DNA of 64,000 nucleotides. Origin: Corythoichthys intestinalis (lineage: Eukaryota; Chordata; Actinopteri; Syngnathiformes; Syngnathidae). The stretch's first letter is position 1, and each line of letters starts with the position of its first letter. Location: contig NC_080412.1 of the NCBI RefSeq assembly GCF_030265065.1, forward strand, positions 21,690,501-21,754,500. The letters are read 5' to 3'. Under the pieces are notes generated by a model that saw only the letters and a program-made list of their open reading frames with translations, was not told the origin of the DNA and ran no database searches. Below are positions 25,561-37,900 of the stretch, piece after piece. The position numbers and the translations under genes were made by a program.

Positions 25561-26060
25561 GCTACTGTGTAGGGATACAACATGGTGGCCATCACAAAAC
25601 AAATAGCTTTTTAAGATGAAAATTATTGTAAATAAATGGGTACATCCCGGAATTTCTATAGATATGAGCATAGTCTAAATTTTTGGTTAAAAGCAACAAC
25701 AACAAAAAACACACAAAAAAAAGGCAGTTATCATTCATTTTACGTAAATATTTTGAACTGAAGTTAAGCAAATTTTTTCCATTTCTTTTTTTTCATAACG
25801 TTTCAAAGTGCATGCATGGGGCTATTTTATATAATAATTACCTTGAATCCTCGACCAAGTCACTCTTGAGACACTCCTGCCTGCCTGTATGCAGTAAAAA
25901 TGTTGTCCTTTTTCCACCTTAATCCGGTGTTTGAACGCAGTATGTGTTTGAGTTTATCACAGTGAAAGGCAAACGCTTTGCCTTAGTCGGCCCCCAACAA
26001 GAAGGCGCGGCGCAATGTTTGTGGGAGCTGTCTTGTCAAGTCTATGTATTGACGGCGGTA
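25560..26060. repeat. First copy of a dispersed low-copy block, also at 26999-27465
   Basis: This stretch and 26999-27465 share an ordered series of phrases: 'gaaaattattgt', 'ggcagtta.catt.attttac', 'aaa.tgcatgcatgg', 'aataatta.cttgaatcctcga.caa', 'tgagaca.tcc', and 'gaaggcg.ggcgca'. The order and orientation match, so this is a direct repeat about 1.4 kb apart. Family and origin are unknown, and no coding function is seen. Confidence 0.65.
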
Positions 26061-26592
26061 GAAATCCAATTCATTTTAACTGGACTGGATGTCTAGGCTG
26101 ACATTGACGACCATAGACGTCCAATCAGTTTAAAGTGGGAAGGATAGCAGCGAATGAACGAATAATCACCCTTCCAGTTCAAATGGATTGGATGTCAACT
26201 ATTGATAAACTAAATCCAGCTCACAGTAGAAGGATGAAAATGGCTTGTTTTTCTGTTCCTAGAATGTTTTCCTGCCAATGTATGGATAATTGTTGTATCG
26301 CCACATCGTGAGATTATGGTTATCGTGAGCCTTGTATAGCATATAATATCGTACCGTATCATGAGATACCCAGAGGTTCCCGCCACTAATACTTATAAAC
26401 AAGGGAAAATGTAATTCACGTGCCAGCAAAAATTAGCATCGCTTACACTGTCAAGAAGAAGTTTTATCAACAAAGCTGTTATGATCTTTCTTCTGTAACT
26501 GTTACTGTTAAGCGCCACACTGTCTCAGAGTTTTTAAAAATTATTTTCATAGACTTCATCTCCATCAAAGCTGACCAAGTGGAAACACAGAC

Positions 26593-27145
26593 AAAGAGCA
26601 TTTTAAGTTGAAAATTCTTGTGAATAAATGCTTAAATCCCTGAATTCTTTTAAGATATGGACTTAAAACAGTCTCGATTTTCTCGATAAAAGAAAAAAAA
26701 AACAAAAAAAACGGGCAGTTAGCATTTATTTTACGTAAGTATGTTGAATGTGCTGCTAGTCTTTAAGCCAGTGTGGCGCGGCCTTATCACCACAAAGAGC
26801 TTTTTATGCTGAAAATTCTTGTGAATAAATGCTTAAATCCCTGAATTCTTTATAGATATGGAAGTAAAACAGTCTCGATTCTGTTAGATGCAAAAAAAAA
26901 AAAAAACCAAAAAAACGGGCAGTTAGCATTTATTTTATGTAAATTTGTCGAATGTGCTGCTTGTCTTTAAGCCTATATTGGCGCCGCCTTATCACCACAA
27001 AGAGCTTTTTACATTGAAAATTATTGTGAATGAATGCTTAATTTCCCTGAATTCTTTATAGACATGAATGTAAAACAGTCTCGATTTTTGGTTGAAAGCA
27101 AAAAAAAAACAAAAACGGGCAGTTAGCATTTATTTTACATAAATA
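26593..27145. repeat. Tandem array, unit about 201-205 bp, 2.7 copies
   Basis: Units start 'aaagagc.tttt' at 26593, 26794 and 26999. Each includes 'aaaattcttgtgaataaatgctta', a 'aaaacagtctcgatt' phrase, a poly(A) stretch and 'acgggcagttagcatttatttta' (each phrase read with small changes). The last unit runs into the dispersed block repeated from 25.6 kb, which suggests that the unit was amplified from that block. Confidence 0.8.
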
Positions 27146-27465
27146 TTGCGAATTATGAGGCCAATGCCGTAGCGATTAATTTCTCCCATTGATTTTTCTC
27201 AAGTTTCAAAATGCATGCATGGTACAAAAAATAATTATCTTGAATCCTCGAACAAATCACACCTGAGACAATCCCTCCTGTTTGTATGTGGTTCAGCTTT
27301 CATACATTTTCAACCTAAATCCGGCGTTGGATCGCCGTTTGAGAGTAACTGCGACCAACTTCGACCGACTGAAGCAGAGTGTGGGACGGCCCCCTACTTG
27401 AAGGCGTGGCGCAGTGTCTGGGGAATGTGTCCCGTCAATATAATTATGAAGTCTATGGAATTTTA

Positions 27466-28860
27466 AAAAACATAATCCTTCAAATTTACAGTGTCAACGA
27501 GTCTTACATTTGGTCTCGAGTTTGGGTACCGACAAGTAATCAGTCCAGTGTTTCACCATGACATGTTTAGAATGGCGTCTTCCTGTTTTTATTACACGCC
27601 CTCAGTGAGCTTGTACTTTGTTTCCTTCGATGAAATAGCCATGTGTGCTCGCATGCACTTAACCTGCAAAGTGTGTGCCCACTCTATCATAGGGGAGGCT
27701 GACCTTTCACCTTGAACTTGTTTTCAGCTTTGGATGACTGTGGATTATCTGTTTGCTCTAAAACAGAACTCCACAGTTCACAACAATCACCATACTCTTT
27801 TCAGGGTCCCGTTGTTAAAGATAATTAAAATGTCCCGGATCCCAAACACGCTCATGTTTCACAGAGTACAACCACTGTAGCTGCACAGTCTTTCCTTTTT
27901 TAATATCAGAAGTGTGTTAAGTGATTTCCCCCTAACAGAGCTAGGTAGTTAATCTGTAATCACAGGGTGCAACCTCTGCATTAGAGGAAGGAAAAGGGAA
28001 AACTGGCCTATCACAACCTGACCTAATATGGTGAAGTAATATGTATGAAGTCATGCAGGATCTGGAGAAAAGCACAAATAATATACTGTACTTCAAATTG
28101 TGAAGACTGTTAAGTAGTCATTAGAGAATTGAATGAGAGTGGCTTTTCTGGTTTTCTTTAAAAAAAAAAAAAAAAAAACACATTATTTCAAATTTCAATG
28201 GTGGGATGTAAAATATCCTCTAATTCTGGAACGATCCACAGATATTTCCCCCCAATTCAAATACTTGAACAGGGACGAAATGTATTGAAAACTATAGTCT
28301 AGGATTACTTTAATCGCTAATGAAGGGTTATGATATCAACTTCATGTTGCTACTTTCTTGTGGCTGCTTTGAACAGTAGAGTAGGCATCTTTCCACATGA
28401 TGCAACACAAGTATGTCAAACATCTACACACCTGCAACGTCTAGGAATGTTCTATTTGCTCATGGCTGCATGTGAGTCTTCTGCTGAACAAACAAATGTG
28501 ATCTCCATATCTGCAGTTACACATTTACCCCCATTGGACTGGTTTATCTGGTTAGAATGTAAAAGGTATAACTCTGATCAAAGGCATTAGAAGGGATGTT
28601 TTCCGAAAATGCTCAAGTTTGCAACGGCTGTGTTTGTTTATTGGGTGGTCCCTTAAATTCCAACACTACCTAACTCTCCATTTGTGTTTGTTGGACTGTA
28701 ACCGGTTGAAGACAATGGCGATTCTGTCCGACAACAATAGGTGGAAATACAGCTGTTGAGAAGTGCGCGCAATTCCCCCCCAGATGAGCCACAAGAGGAA
28801 TTGGAAGTAAGCTGCGAGGGAAATGGAGGCGTTTTTAAGCATATTTCTTTTCTGGTTTGA
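27466..28860. other. Intergenic sequence upstream of the plus-strand finTRIM gene
   Basis: No recognised gene or closed repeat. A poly(A) run lies at about 28160-28178. Short frames at 27491-27715 and 28330-28590 have no domain. It may contain distal regulatory sequence, but nothing specific is readable. Confidence 0.4.
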
Positions 28861-29188
28861 AGTTTTTCACATTTCATTCATTCTTTTTTAGTTTTTACTT
28901 TCCTCTCTTTCCTCGCGCTCCCTCCCTCATGCGCTCTTTCTCTCCACACTTGCTCAACCTGCTTATCTGAGCAGGGCAGGGCTCCATACACTCACAGCGC
29001 TGGAGGCGGGCCTTGTCTGCTTTCAATCAATAACCTGTGGAATTCAGAAATACAAGAAGGTCCTGTCTCTGGCAGGCTGTACCACAGTCAGGAGGGCGGG
29101 CTCCCACGCAGACTCGGCGCAGAGCTATCGCTTCCCGGCATTTTCTCTTGACTTCCTCAGGTCTGAAAGTGATCGTGCGTTCGCCGCA
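28861..29188 (+). promoter_or_regulatory. Probable promoter and 5' UTR region of the plus-strand finTRIM gene
   Basis: A pyrimidine-rich stretch (28885-28945) is followed by more GC-balanced sequence up to the ATG, with a GC-box-like 'ggaggcggg'. The start context gccgcaATGG is favourable. TTTC-rich words near 28870-28910 are reminiscent of interferon-response motifs but none fits the consensus. The transcription start cannot be placed. Confidence 0.3.
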
Positions 29189-32100
29189 ATGGCTGATCAC
29201 ACTTCTCCGGACTACTTTAGCTGTACACTATGCGTGAACCTCCTAAGGGACCCTGTGGCTATTCCTTGTGGCCACAGTTTCTGTATGGACTGCATCAGTG
29301 GATACTGGAATGAAGCGGACTACACGGGTATTTATATTTGCCCTCAGTGCAAGATCACCTTCACCCAGAGGCCTGTGCTACGGCCCAACGCTACACTCAG
29401 CATGGTGGCTGAAAAGATCAAGAAGAGCGGTCTGAATCTCAATGTCCACTTGCCCCAAGGGAACGGCTATGCAGGACCAAGCGACGTCCCCTGCGACTTC
29501 TGCTCTGGGAAGAAACTCAAAGCCGTCAAGTCCTGTCTGAACTGTTTGGCATCCTACTGTGAGAAACACCTGAAGCCCCACTATGAATCAGCCACATTCA
29601 AAAGGCACAAGTTGGTGGACGAATTGGGAAACCTGGACAGGAAGATCTGCCCTCAGCACCAGAAGTCTTTGGAGCTCTTCTGTCGAACCGACCAGATGTG
29701 TATCTGTGCCCTCTGTACAGTCAGTGAACACAAAGGCCACGACATTGTCTCCGCCGAGGCCGAAAGGAGTGAAAAACAGGTACGAGGAAAATGTGTTACT
29801 TTGTTGTTCGGCTACACAAATAGTGCGCTACCTGTTAGATCACTCTCAAATAGCCTGGGAGAACAAATGTCTACACATTTCACAGTATAAGCATTATATG
29901 ACCATCAGGGTTAGCCGATTTCAACTCAGTGGCTGCCATTGATGACGATAGACGTATTTTAAAACCAATCAAAATGGATTAGATCATCTACATCATTGCT
30001 CTCTGCGGAAGCCAATGGCTTAAAAATAATGAAAAGACGTTAGCCCACTCTTTCAGTATGTCAGTTTGGGAATGGTCACTGCCAACCCGATCAGTCAAAA
30101 TGGATTGGCCAATTGACGCCTTTAATGTTAGTCATAGACATGTGCCGATTACTGGTTTCAAGGTATACTGTGGTATGAAAACGTAAAGGATTCAAAACAG
30201 CAAGAATTTTCCGTCATACAGTCCCTAAGGTATTAGCTTTTTTAATGTCCCAAAAATGCATGGCAAAGTCCCTTGCTTACAGCTGTAAAGCTCAACCCTC
30301 ACCCACCAGTTGTTGCTCAGTGTCAGTGTGCTACACGATGGCTGGAGGAGGTGAAACTCCTGAACTCCCCCCCATCGAAGAAAACAAAATTGCTGGTATG
30401 AGAATACTTCAACTAAAGAAAAGTTACAGAGGGCTGCGAGGAGGCATTACCTCCAATATGATTTCACATTTATACAAAATTAAAAGTTAGTGTACATGTT
30501 ATATTTTTAATTAATTTTAACTTGCCAATATGTTTTGAAAAATAAAAATCAATGTAAAATATATACCTGGATATCTCAAAATAACACATTTTAGAGCTGT
30601 AATTGCAATACCGTGAAACCGTCATATTTTGGTTTAAAGTTATCATACCGTCAGAATATCATACCGGCACATGCGTAGTTAGTCAGTGAGTTGAAACTGA
30701 CAAAAATGAAGTTAGCTTACTCTTGCTCTCAGTCGCTGAATTTGTGAGTGGTCACTGTCAGCCTAGTTAATGGCAGCTAATGAGTTTAAATAAATTTTTA
30801 AAAAATGAAGTCAACCTCTATGATCAGCCGCAACATTTAATTGACCAGACAGAGTGGAGATCAAATCGACTAGTTTTGCAGATAGTTAGTCAACAGTCCC
30901 TCAAAACAAACCCAATGTTGTTTTTTAAGCAGTTCATTATCCTCCCATTGAGGTCGACTGCAACTTTAAACATACACTGTATATAAAATATATATAAAAT
31001 ATACACATAATAAAAAGAAAATTCCACATACTGTGCATTAAAATCCAAAATACATTTCATTTTTTGAACACCTGCTAGATTACTGCTAATATACAACCAT
31101 TCACACACTAACCAAAATTAGTATCGTTTCACCTTATGCAATTCGCAAAACAATATTCATGCATACAAATGTGTCAGGATTATTTTCATTGCAGATTCTT
31201 GAATACTATTTATTTTTAAATTGTGATTGGACTATGTAAGGCAGGGGTGTCCAAACTTTTTGCAAAGGGAGCCAGATTTGGTGTGGTAAAAATTTGGGGG
31301 GGCCGGCCTTGGTTGACGTCCTTTACGTAGAACAATATATTTAAGCAAATTTTAGCAAGCCATTCTGTGTGTCACATTTGCTTTATTATTTTTTTAAATT
31401 AATAATATCAACAATCTCGCAATTAGCCTTTGTGGCGTTCTCTTTTGATTCTCGGGTTCTTGCGAAATACTGCTGCTGTGAAATTAGCTTCAAGTTGCTT
31501 TAATTTCTCACTACATATCTTCCCTGTAATCATGTCGTACATGTCCGCGTCTCTTGTTTGGTAATATCGCCTCACATTGAACTCTTTAAAACAGCAACTG
31601 TCTCTTTGCAAATGATGCAGACACAGTTGTTGCGTATTTTAGTGAAGAAATAGTCCAATTTCCACCTCTCCCTGAAGCGTCAGCCGTTGCAGTCAACTTT
31701 CTTTTTTGTGTTGTCACCATTTTAGAAAATTGGGAGTTAAGGGTCACATGGGGTAATGTTGCTTAGAGTGCTGCTGCCTTTTAGTGGGTAAATGAGGAGC
31801 AGCATTTAGTGTGTAAGCTACTTCATATGATGGTAGCAGTAGTGCTGACCAAATTATTAAGTCTGTGTGCGGGCCAGACGTTATTGATTTTATGACAGAG
31901 GCTGGGGGCCGGATGAAATTTGACCAGGGGCCGCATTTGGCCCCCGGGCCGGACTTTGGACATATCTGATATAAGGGGAAAAATGATCAACTTTTGGCCA
32001 TACCATCCAGCCTTAACAACCATACAAGACACCATACTGCAAAACCATTGTCTCTTAGGAGATTATCTGTTTTCCCAAACTCCTGCAGTACAAGTCGCAC

Positions 32101-34952
32101 GTACTTTGTCCTATTTTTCCCCAATGGTATCAGCTACCTTGGCAGGCATTCACCGCCAAAACAAGTACTGCTTTCTGATTAGCTGCGTGAAGGTTGGGGG
32201 AGTGTCTTGCTTATCGCCACCGAAAGTTGCTTTTCAGAGAATGTGCTGTTCCATCTGTTGGATAGCTACACAGAAACTGCCTTCCTGTGCCATTTCCCAC
32301 CTGTGGGAGGAGGCCTGGAGTGATACTGGAATGTCAGGGAGTCAAGGTTTTCATGAATCACAGCCAAAGCACTTATGCGGCTGAGAGAAAACACTGTCCA
32401 CAGAGTGTAAATTTTCAGTGTTTGTTTTTTATATTTCCCCTCACTACAGAGTGCAGTATCTCTAGTCATGTCATTTACCATCAGATTTTTACAAATCTCA
32501 CACCATCTCTTCTTGTTTCCCCTCCCCCTCTCACGCTGACCCCTGCCAGATTCCCCACATTCCACCAGCTTATCTTGAAGAATGGCTTGGTGAGCTTGAG
32601 AATAAAGCTGAATTAGAAAAGCCCCCTTTTCGGCATGTCAGGTTGTCGCGCACCTTGAAACATCCCTTTAAAAAGTCACTCAGCAGTGGATTCACATTCC
32701 TGACATGACCAGAATTCCATGACAGACCCCCAGTCTGAGATCAAACCTGCCCATATTGAGAAATCTCTTGAATAGGCTTTATTAGACATGCTGAGTTGGC
32801 TGTCTCTACTAAGCCTTTAAATATGAACCTGGGTCATTCCAGAAATGGAGAACATTTTAGATACTTCAAATTTTTAATAGTACACAAATAACTAAAACTT
32901 GTTGTTTCTGAGATAATTTAATCCCGAGACCCAATTTAAAAAAAACAAACAAACAAAGAGAATAGAATGCTTGAAAATATATTTAACTAACATACCGTCA
33001 TTTTTGGACTATAAGGCGCACCCAACTATTAGCCGCACCCACCTAATTTGACATTTGCTCATAGATAAACCGCACTAGATTATAAACTGCAGCCGTCCTC
33101 ACTCTATTATGGGATATTTACACCAAAAGATATTGTACTGTAACACTTTATTTAACAACGGCATCATAAGACTGCCATAAGACCGTCATAAATATGACGT
33201 GACACTGTCATGGGTATTAATGAATGTTTATGACAGGTGTCATGAAGTGTCATCCGGAAAATTATCTCACTTTTGAATCAATGTAAAAGATCCGAACTGG
33301 ACATGAATAGAGGAGTGAAAAAAAATTGTGACAAAACAAAAAGAGACCCGAGCAACGCCACTGGTAATAATATCAAGGAAGTAGCCGCCCAACATGTGGG
33401 CAAATATATCATCATTACTAGTACTATTTTTGCCATCAAGTGCAAGTATCACAGAGTGCCCGTCCTTTCTTGTGACATCATTAATACTCATTATCACATG
33501 CACAGTAGTCTATACTTGTAGTTATAACTGATATCACAAAATGGGTACGTTTCTAAGAATGGCATTTTTTTGTTTTTAAACATTATGGTCTCCATTGTGA
33601 GAGGTCCAAGTTTGCTATTTGCACACCTAAATATTTTGAGCAAATGAAGGTCTGTACATTTCTCACTTTTGAATATATGTAAAGGATTCGGACTGGACAT
33701 AAATGGAGTCAATGACAAGATTTGCCAGATGACACTTAATAACATCTGTCATAAGCATTCATTAATGCCTATGACAGTGTCATGTCATAATTATGACCGT
33801 CTAATGACAGTTAAAGAAAGTGTTAACTATCAACTCAAATTGTTCAAGAAATAAGACACACTGGACTATAAGCCTCAAGATTCATAATGAGGGAAAAAAT
33901 AGCGGCTTAAAGTCAGAAAATTACGATAATATTTCAAATGTGCCACAACATTCACCTTATATCATAACCTCATGGTAGAAGAAGAAATCAGTGAACCACA
34001 TCATACTGTACACTGGACTTGATATCAACAAAACAGTTTTCCAAAAGAACGGCTAGAATTTTGTCCTGTCTTCTATTTTTCATAAAACACTTAGCCTTGA
34101 TTGACCCGGAAGAACCTACGAGTCAAATTTAGCCTACGGTAATGGCTGCAACTCCCACAAAAAAACGTGTGCTCTTATGTTAAGTTAGGGTGACCAAACG
34201 TCCTCTATTACCCGGACAAGTCCACTTTTTACATCCTGTCCAGCGGAGTTTTATGAATTCATGAAAATGTGCGGTTTTCATGATTTTTAACGGGACCAAT
34301 TCGCGTATGTTGAAATTGACTGACGCTTTGCACAGAATACTATGGTACCATGCTGCCTGTAACGTATTCCCAGAGAGCCTGCCCGGTTGTTAAGATTTTT
34401 ATTACGATCAATTCGTAAATAATCAAATGGTCATGCACCCAAAAGAGTAATTAAGTCGAAAATACATTTATTCTACTTTGGATACAAATTTGCGCATGCG
34501 TGCGCAGTCACAGACTGTCTTATCATGGCGTCATTCCCAAACAAACCTTCGTCATGCCAGGAGCTCACAGGCTATCGGTACGAACACTTGCTAAACTTCT
34601 GTTGGAGCTTTGTACTGATGTGATCTGTAAAATCTCGTTTTATGTTGTATCATTGCGATGCTGATAATTGTAAACTGTATAGCAATGTTTGATTTTTGCC
34701 TCTGCTACCAGTGCTCGCTAATAGGGTAGGTGTCAGTGAGGTAAGCCACGCTAGGCATTATGGGAAATGGAGTTTTGAATTGCTGCGTTTGGAAACATGC
34801 TGTTTGAATTGTTTGTCATTTTACTTCGGTTATTGTTTGCGTGCAATCTAGAACATTGAGTGAGGATAATAATTGAGTGGAAATAAGAATTTGTCAATGA
34901 TAATTGTATCGATAGTAATTTAAAAAAATATTTAGTTGGCATATAGCCTACT

Positions 34953-34985
<33 letters not shown>

Positions 34986-37900
34986 TGCGTGTGTTGATTG
35001 GACTACATGTTCATGGGTTTGAATTATATGAATGAAATATTTAGCTATTAGTTTTTGAACGTTTGTGAAAGATGACTTAATGATGACGTTGCTGACTATG
35101 ATTGTATGAAGGTAGATTTGTGTCTTATTATTCAATCATCAAAAAAAAGTTGCTTCAATAAAAAAAAAAAAAAAAAAAATTCAATCAAAGAAAAAAAGTG
35201 AACACAAAATCAAAACAGATTTTTTCTATCCAGACAGAGGAGGCATACTTATAAATATATTAAAGTGATAAGGCATTTTTGAGAACTTCAAGTAAAATTT
35301 AAGTATCTCGAGGCAGGGCGAGTGTCCTCTGTTTTTTGGAAATCAAAATATGGTCACTCTATGTAAACTCTTATGCATATGATAAGGATAAGATTTAAAA
35401 TTTTGAATTTTTTTCCTTTACTTATTATCATAAGTAATTTTGACCTCTTTGTCAGCTGTAACTGCTACAGTAAAAGCTAGCTTTTACTCCTGATAAAAAA
35501 GCAAGCATTAGCATGCAAATGCAACCTTGTTACCAACAACCCTGTTACTGTGTTTATCCCAAAAACACTCATAAAAAAAAAAAAAACAACAAAAACAATT
35601 TGCTTTTTACCTTATTACATGTGTCCTCTTGAGCAGGAATAATAGCAAGCTTGTAATCCTGGGAAAAAAGCTAGCATTAGCTTGAATTTGCAACCCTGTT
35701 ACTGTGTTTATGCCAAAAATTGTAAATAACAACCACCCAAAAATAGATAAACAAGATAATCTACTTTTTACCTTCTTGCGTTTGTCCTCTTGAGCAGAAA
35801 TAATAGCAAGAGCGAGCTTGTAATCCTGGGGAAAAAAACTTACATTAGCTTGGAATTGCAGCCCCGTTACCATGATTATGGCAAGTATTGTAAACATAAG
35901 ATGATCTAATCAAGTCTTTGTTAGTTCATTACCTATTATTGATTAATACAGTGCCCTCCATAATTATTGGCACCCCTGGTTAAGATGTTTTTTTTAACTT
36001 CTAATGATTTTTTAAATTCAAATAATATGGGACCTTAATGGCTCACCAGACACAATATCAAGCTCCTCCCATTGCCATCTCAGTCACCAGACCTTGTTTT
36101 GTTGGCAAAAGGGGGTTGTACAAAGTATTAACACCAGGGGTGCTAATAATTGTGACACACATTATTTGATGTCAAATGATTACTTCTTTCTGTGGGATTT
36201 TTCCCCACTGAATAAATGCACTTGTACTGAAGGTTGGATTTGTCTCTTTTTTTCCATTAAGGTCCCATATTATTTGAATTAAAAAAATATATTGGAAGCT
36301 AAAAAACACATCTTAACCAGGGGTGCCAGTAATTATGGAGGGCACTGTATATAGCAGGAAACCAGAAAAGTGAAGGCTTATTTTTCAAGAATTTTGATGC
36401 TTGGGTGCCCCTCAGTTCTGGAATTATCCACCTGTATTTCCTCTACAATCCATATATGTGACACGGGCTGAACTAAAACAGAAAAATCTTCTGAAGGTCG
36501 ACATTTAGGGTGGACTATAATAAGAATAAACCCTTTATTACAGAAACTCTTGGGAATCTCCACATCAGAGATCAGACAAAAATGCCAAGAACGTGTAAAG
36601 GAGCTGGAAGAGTTGAAGACCGCAGTGGATTCACTAAAAGTAAGCTGAAATTTTGAAAACTCTTTTTCATGATGGCAAGAACACCAGAACTGAATATTAA
36701 TATTTTTATCTTATGTGTAGAAATGTTTCGAACATACAAATTGAAAGCGGACCTGTGTTTGTCCTCAAGGGCTCCACTCCATTCACCTTGTCATTTGCAT
36801 GTACCTGTACATAAGCCGCCACCCAAAATTTGACACAAAAACTGCATTTGTTCCAAGATAAACCGCAGTTGTCCTCACTTTATTATGGGATATTTACACC
36901 AAAAGATATTAACCGGTAACACTTTATTTGACAGCAGCATCATACGACTGTCATAAGCCCAAATTAACAACCATCACGCTTTGAATCAATTGGCAGCAAA
37001 GCTTCATTGCTTCAAGAAGCTTCATTTGGCCATCACTGCTCCCTTGGGGGTAGGCAGTCAACCTCTGCTGCCACCTGCTGTAAAACCTGTTGTTGTCCAA
37101 CATGTCTCCTAGCATGCATCGCAGCGCTACAGATGTAAATAACAATCAAAATTCATGTTCTGTGCTTATTATTTTTTCAGTTAATGTTCCAGTTTTTTCA
37201 TTAATTGCTACTTATGGTATTTGGTAACACTTTATTTGACAGTGGCGATTGTCATGAGACAATCATAATTATGCTATTATGCTGTAATGAGCATTAATGA
37301 ATGCTTATAACAGATGATGTTATCCGGCAAATTATCTCACTTATGAAAGATCCGAGCTGGACATAAAAGTAGCGAGTGACATAATTTGCCGGATGACACT
37401 TAATGACATCTGTCATAATCATTTAGTAATGCCCATGATAGTGTCATGTCATAATTATGACAGTCTTATGACAGTCTTATGACGCCGCTGTCAAATAAAG
37501 TGTTACCTATTAACCCAAATAAATCAACAAATAAGCCGCACTTGACTATAAGCCGCAGTATTCAAAATGAAGGAAAAAAGTAGCAGTTTATAGTCTGAAA
37601 ATTACGGTACAAAAAATGCTTAACACATTTACTCAAAGTATTCCATTAAAACAAATACTCGGTGTTCTCGTGTAGAATTCGGCCCAGCGAGCTATGGTGG
37701 AGAGTCAGAAGATGTTCGAGGACATGATTCGTTCCATCGAAAGGATGAGGTCAGAGGTGACCAAGCTGATTGGGATCAACGAGAAAGCTGCATTCAACCA
37801 AGCCGAAGCTTTGATCGAGCGTTTGGAACAGGAGATTGATGAACTGAAGAAAAAGGAGTCAGGATTGAAGCAGCTTTATAGTACAGACGACCACATCCAC

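Noticed and set aside
26593-27145. Spaced repeats as a CRISPR-like array
   Set aside because: Units of about 200 bp are contiguous and diverged, with no short repeat-spacer alternation, in a vertebrate genome.
28860-28920. Interferon-stimulated response element upstream of the plus-strand finTRIM
   Set aside because: TTTC words occur but none has the two-base spacing of the consensus, so this is not reported as a site.
35607-35897. Minus-strand 96-residue frame with two similar halves
   Set aside because: It is the translation of a non-coding tandem repeat in an intron, with no supporting gene structure.
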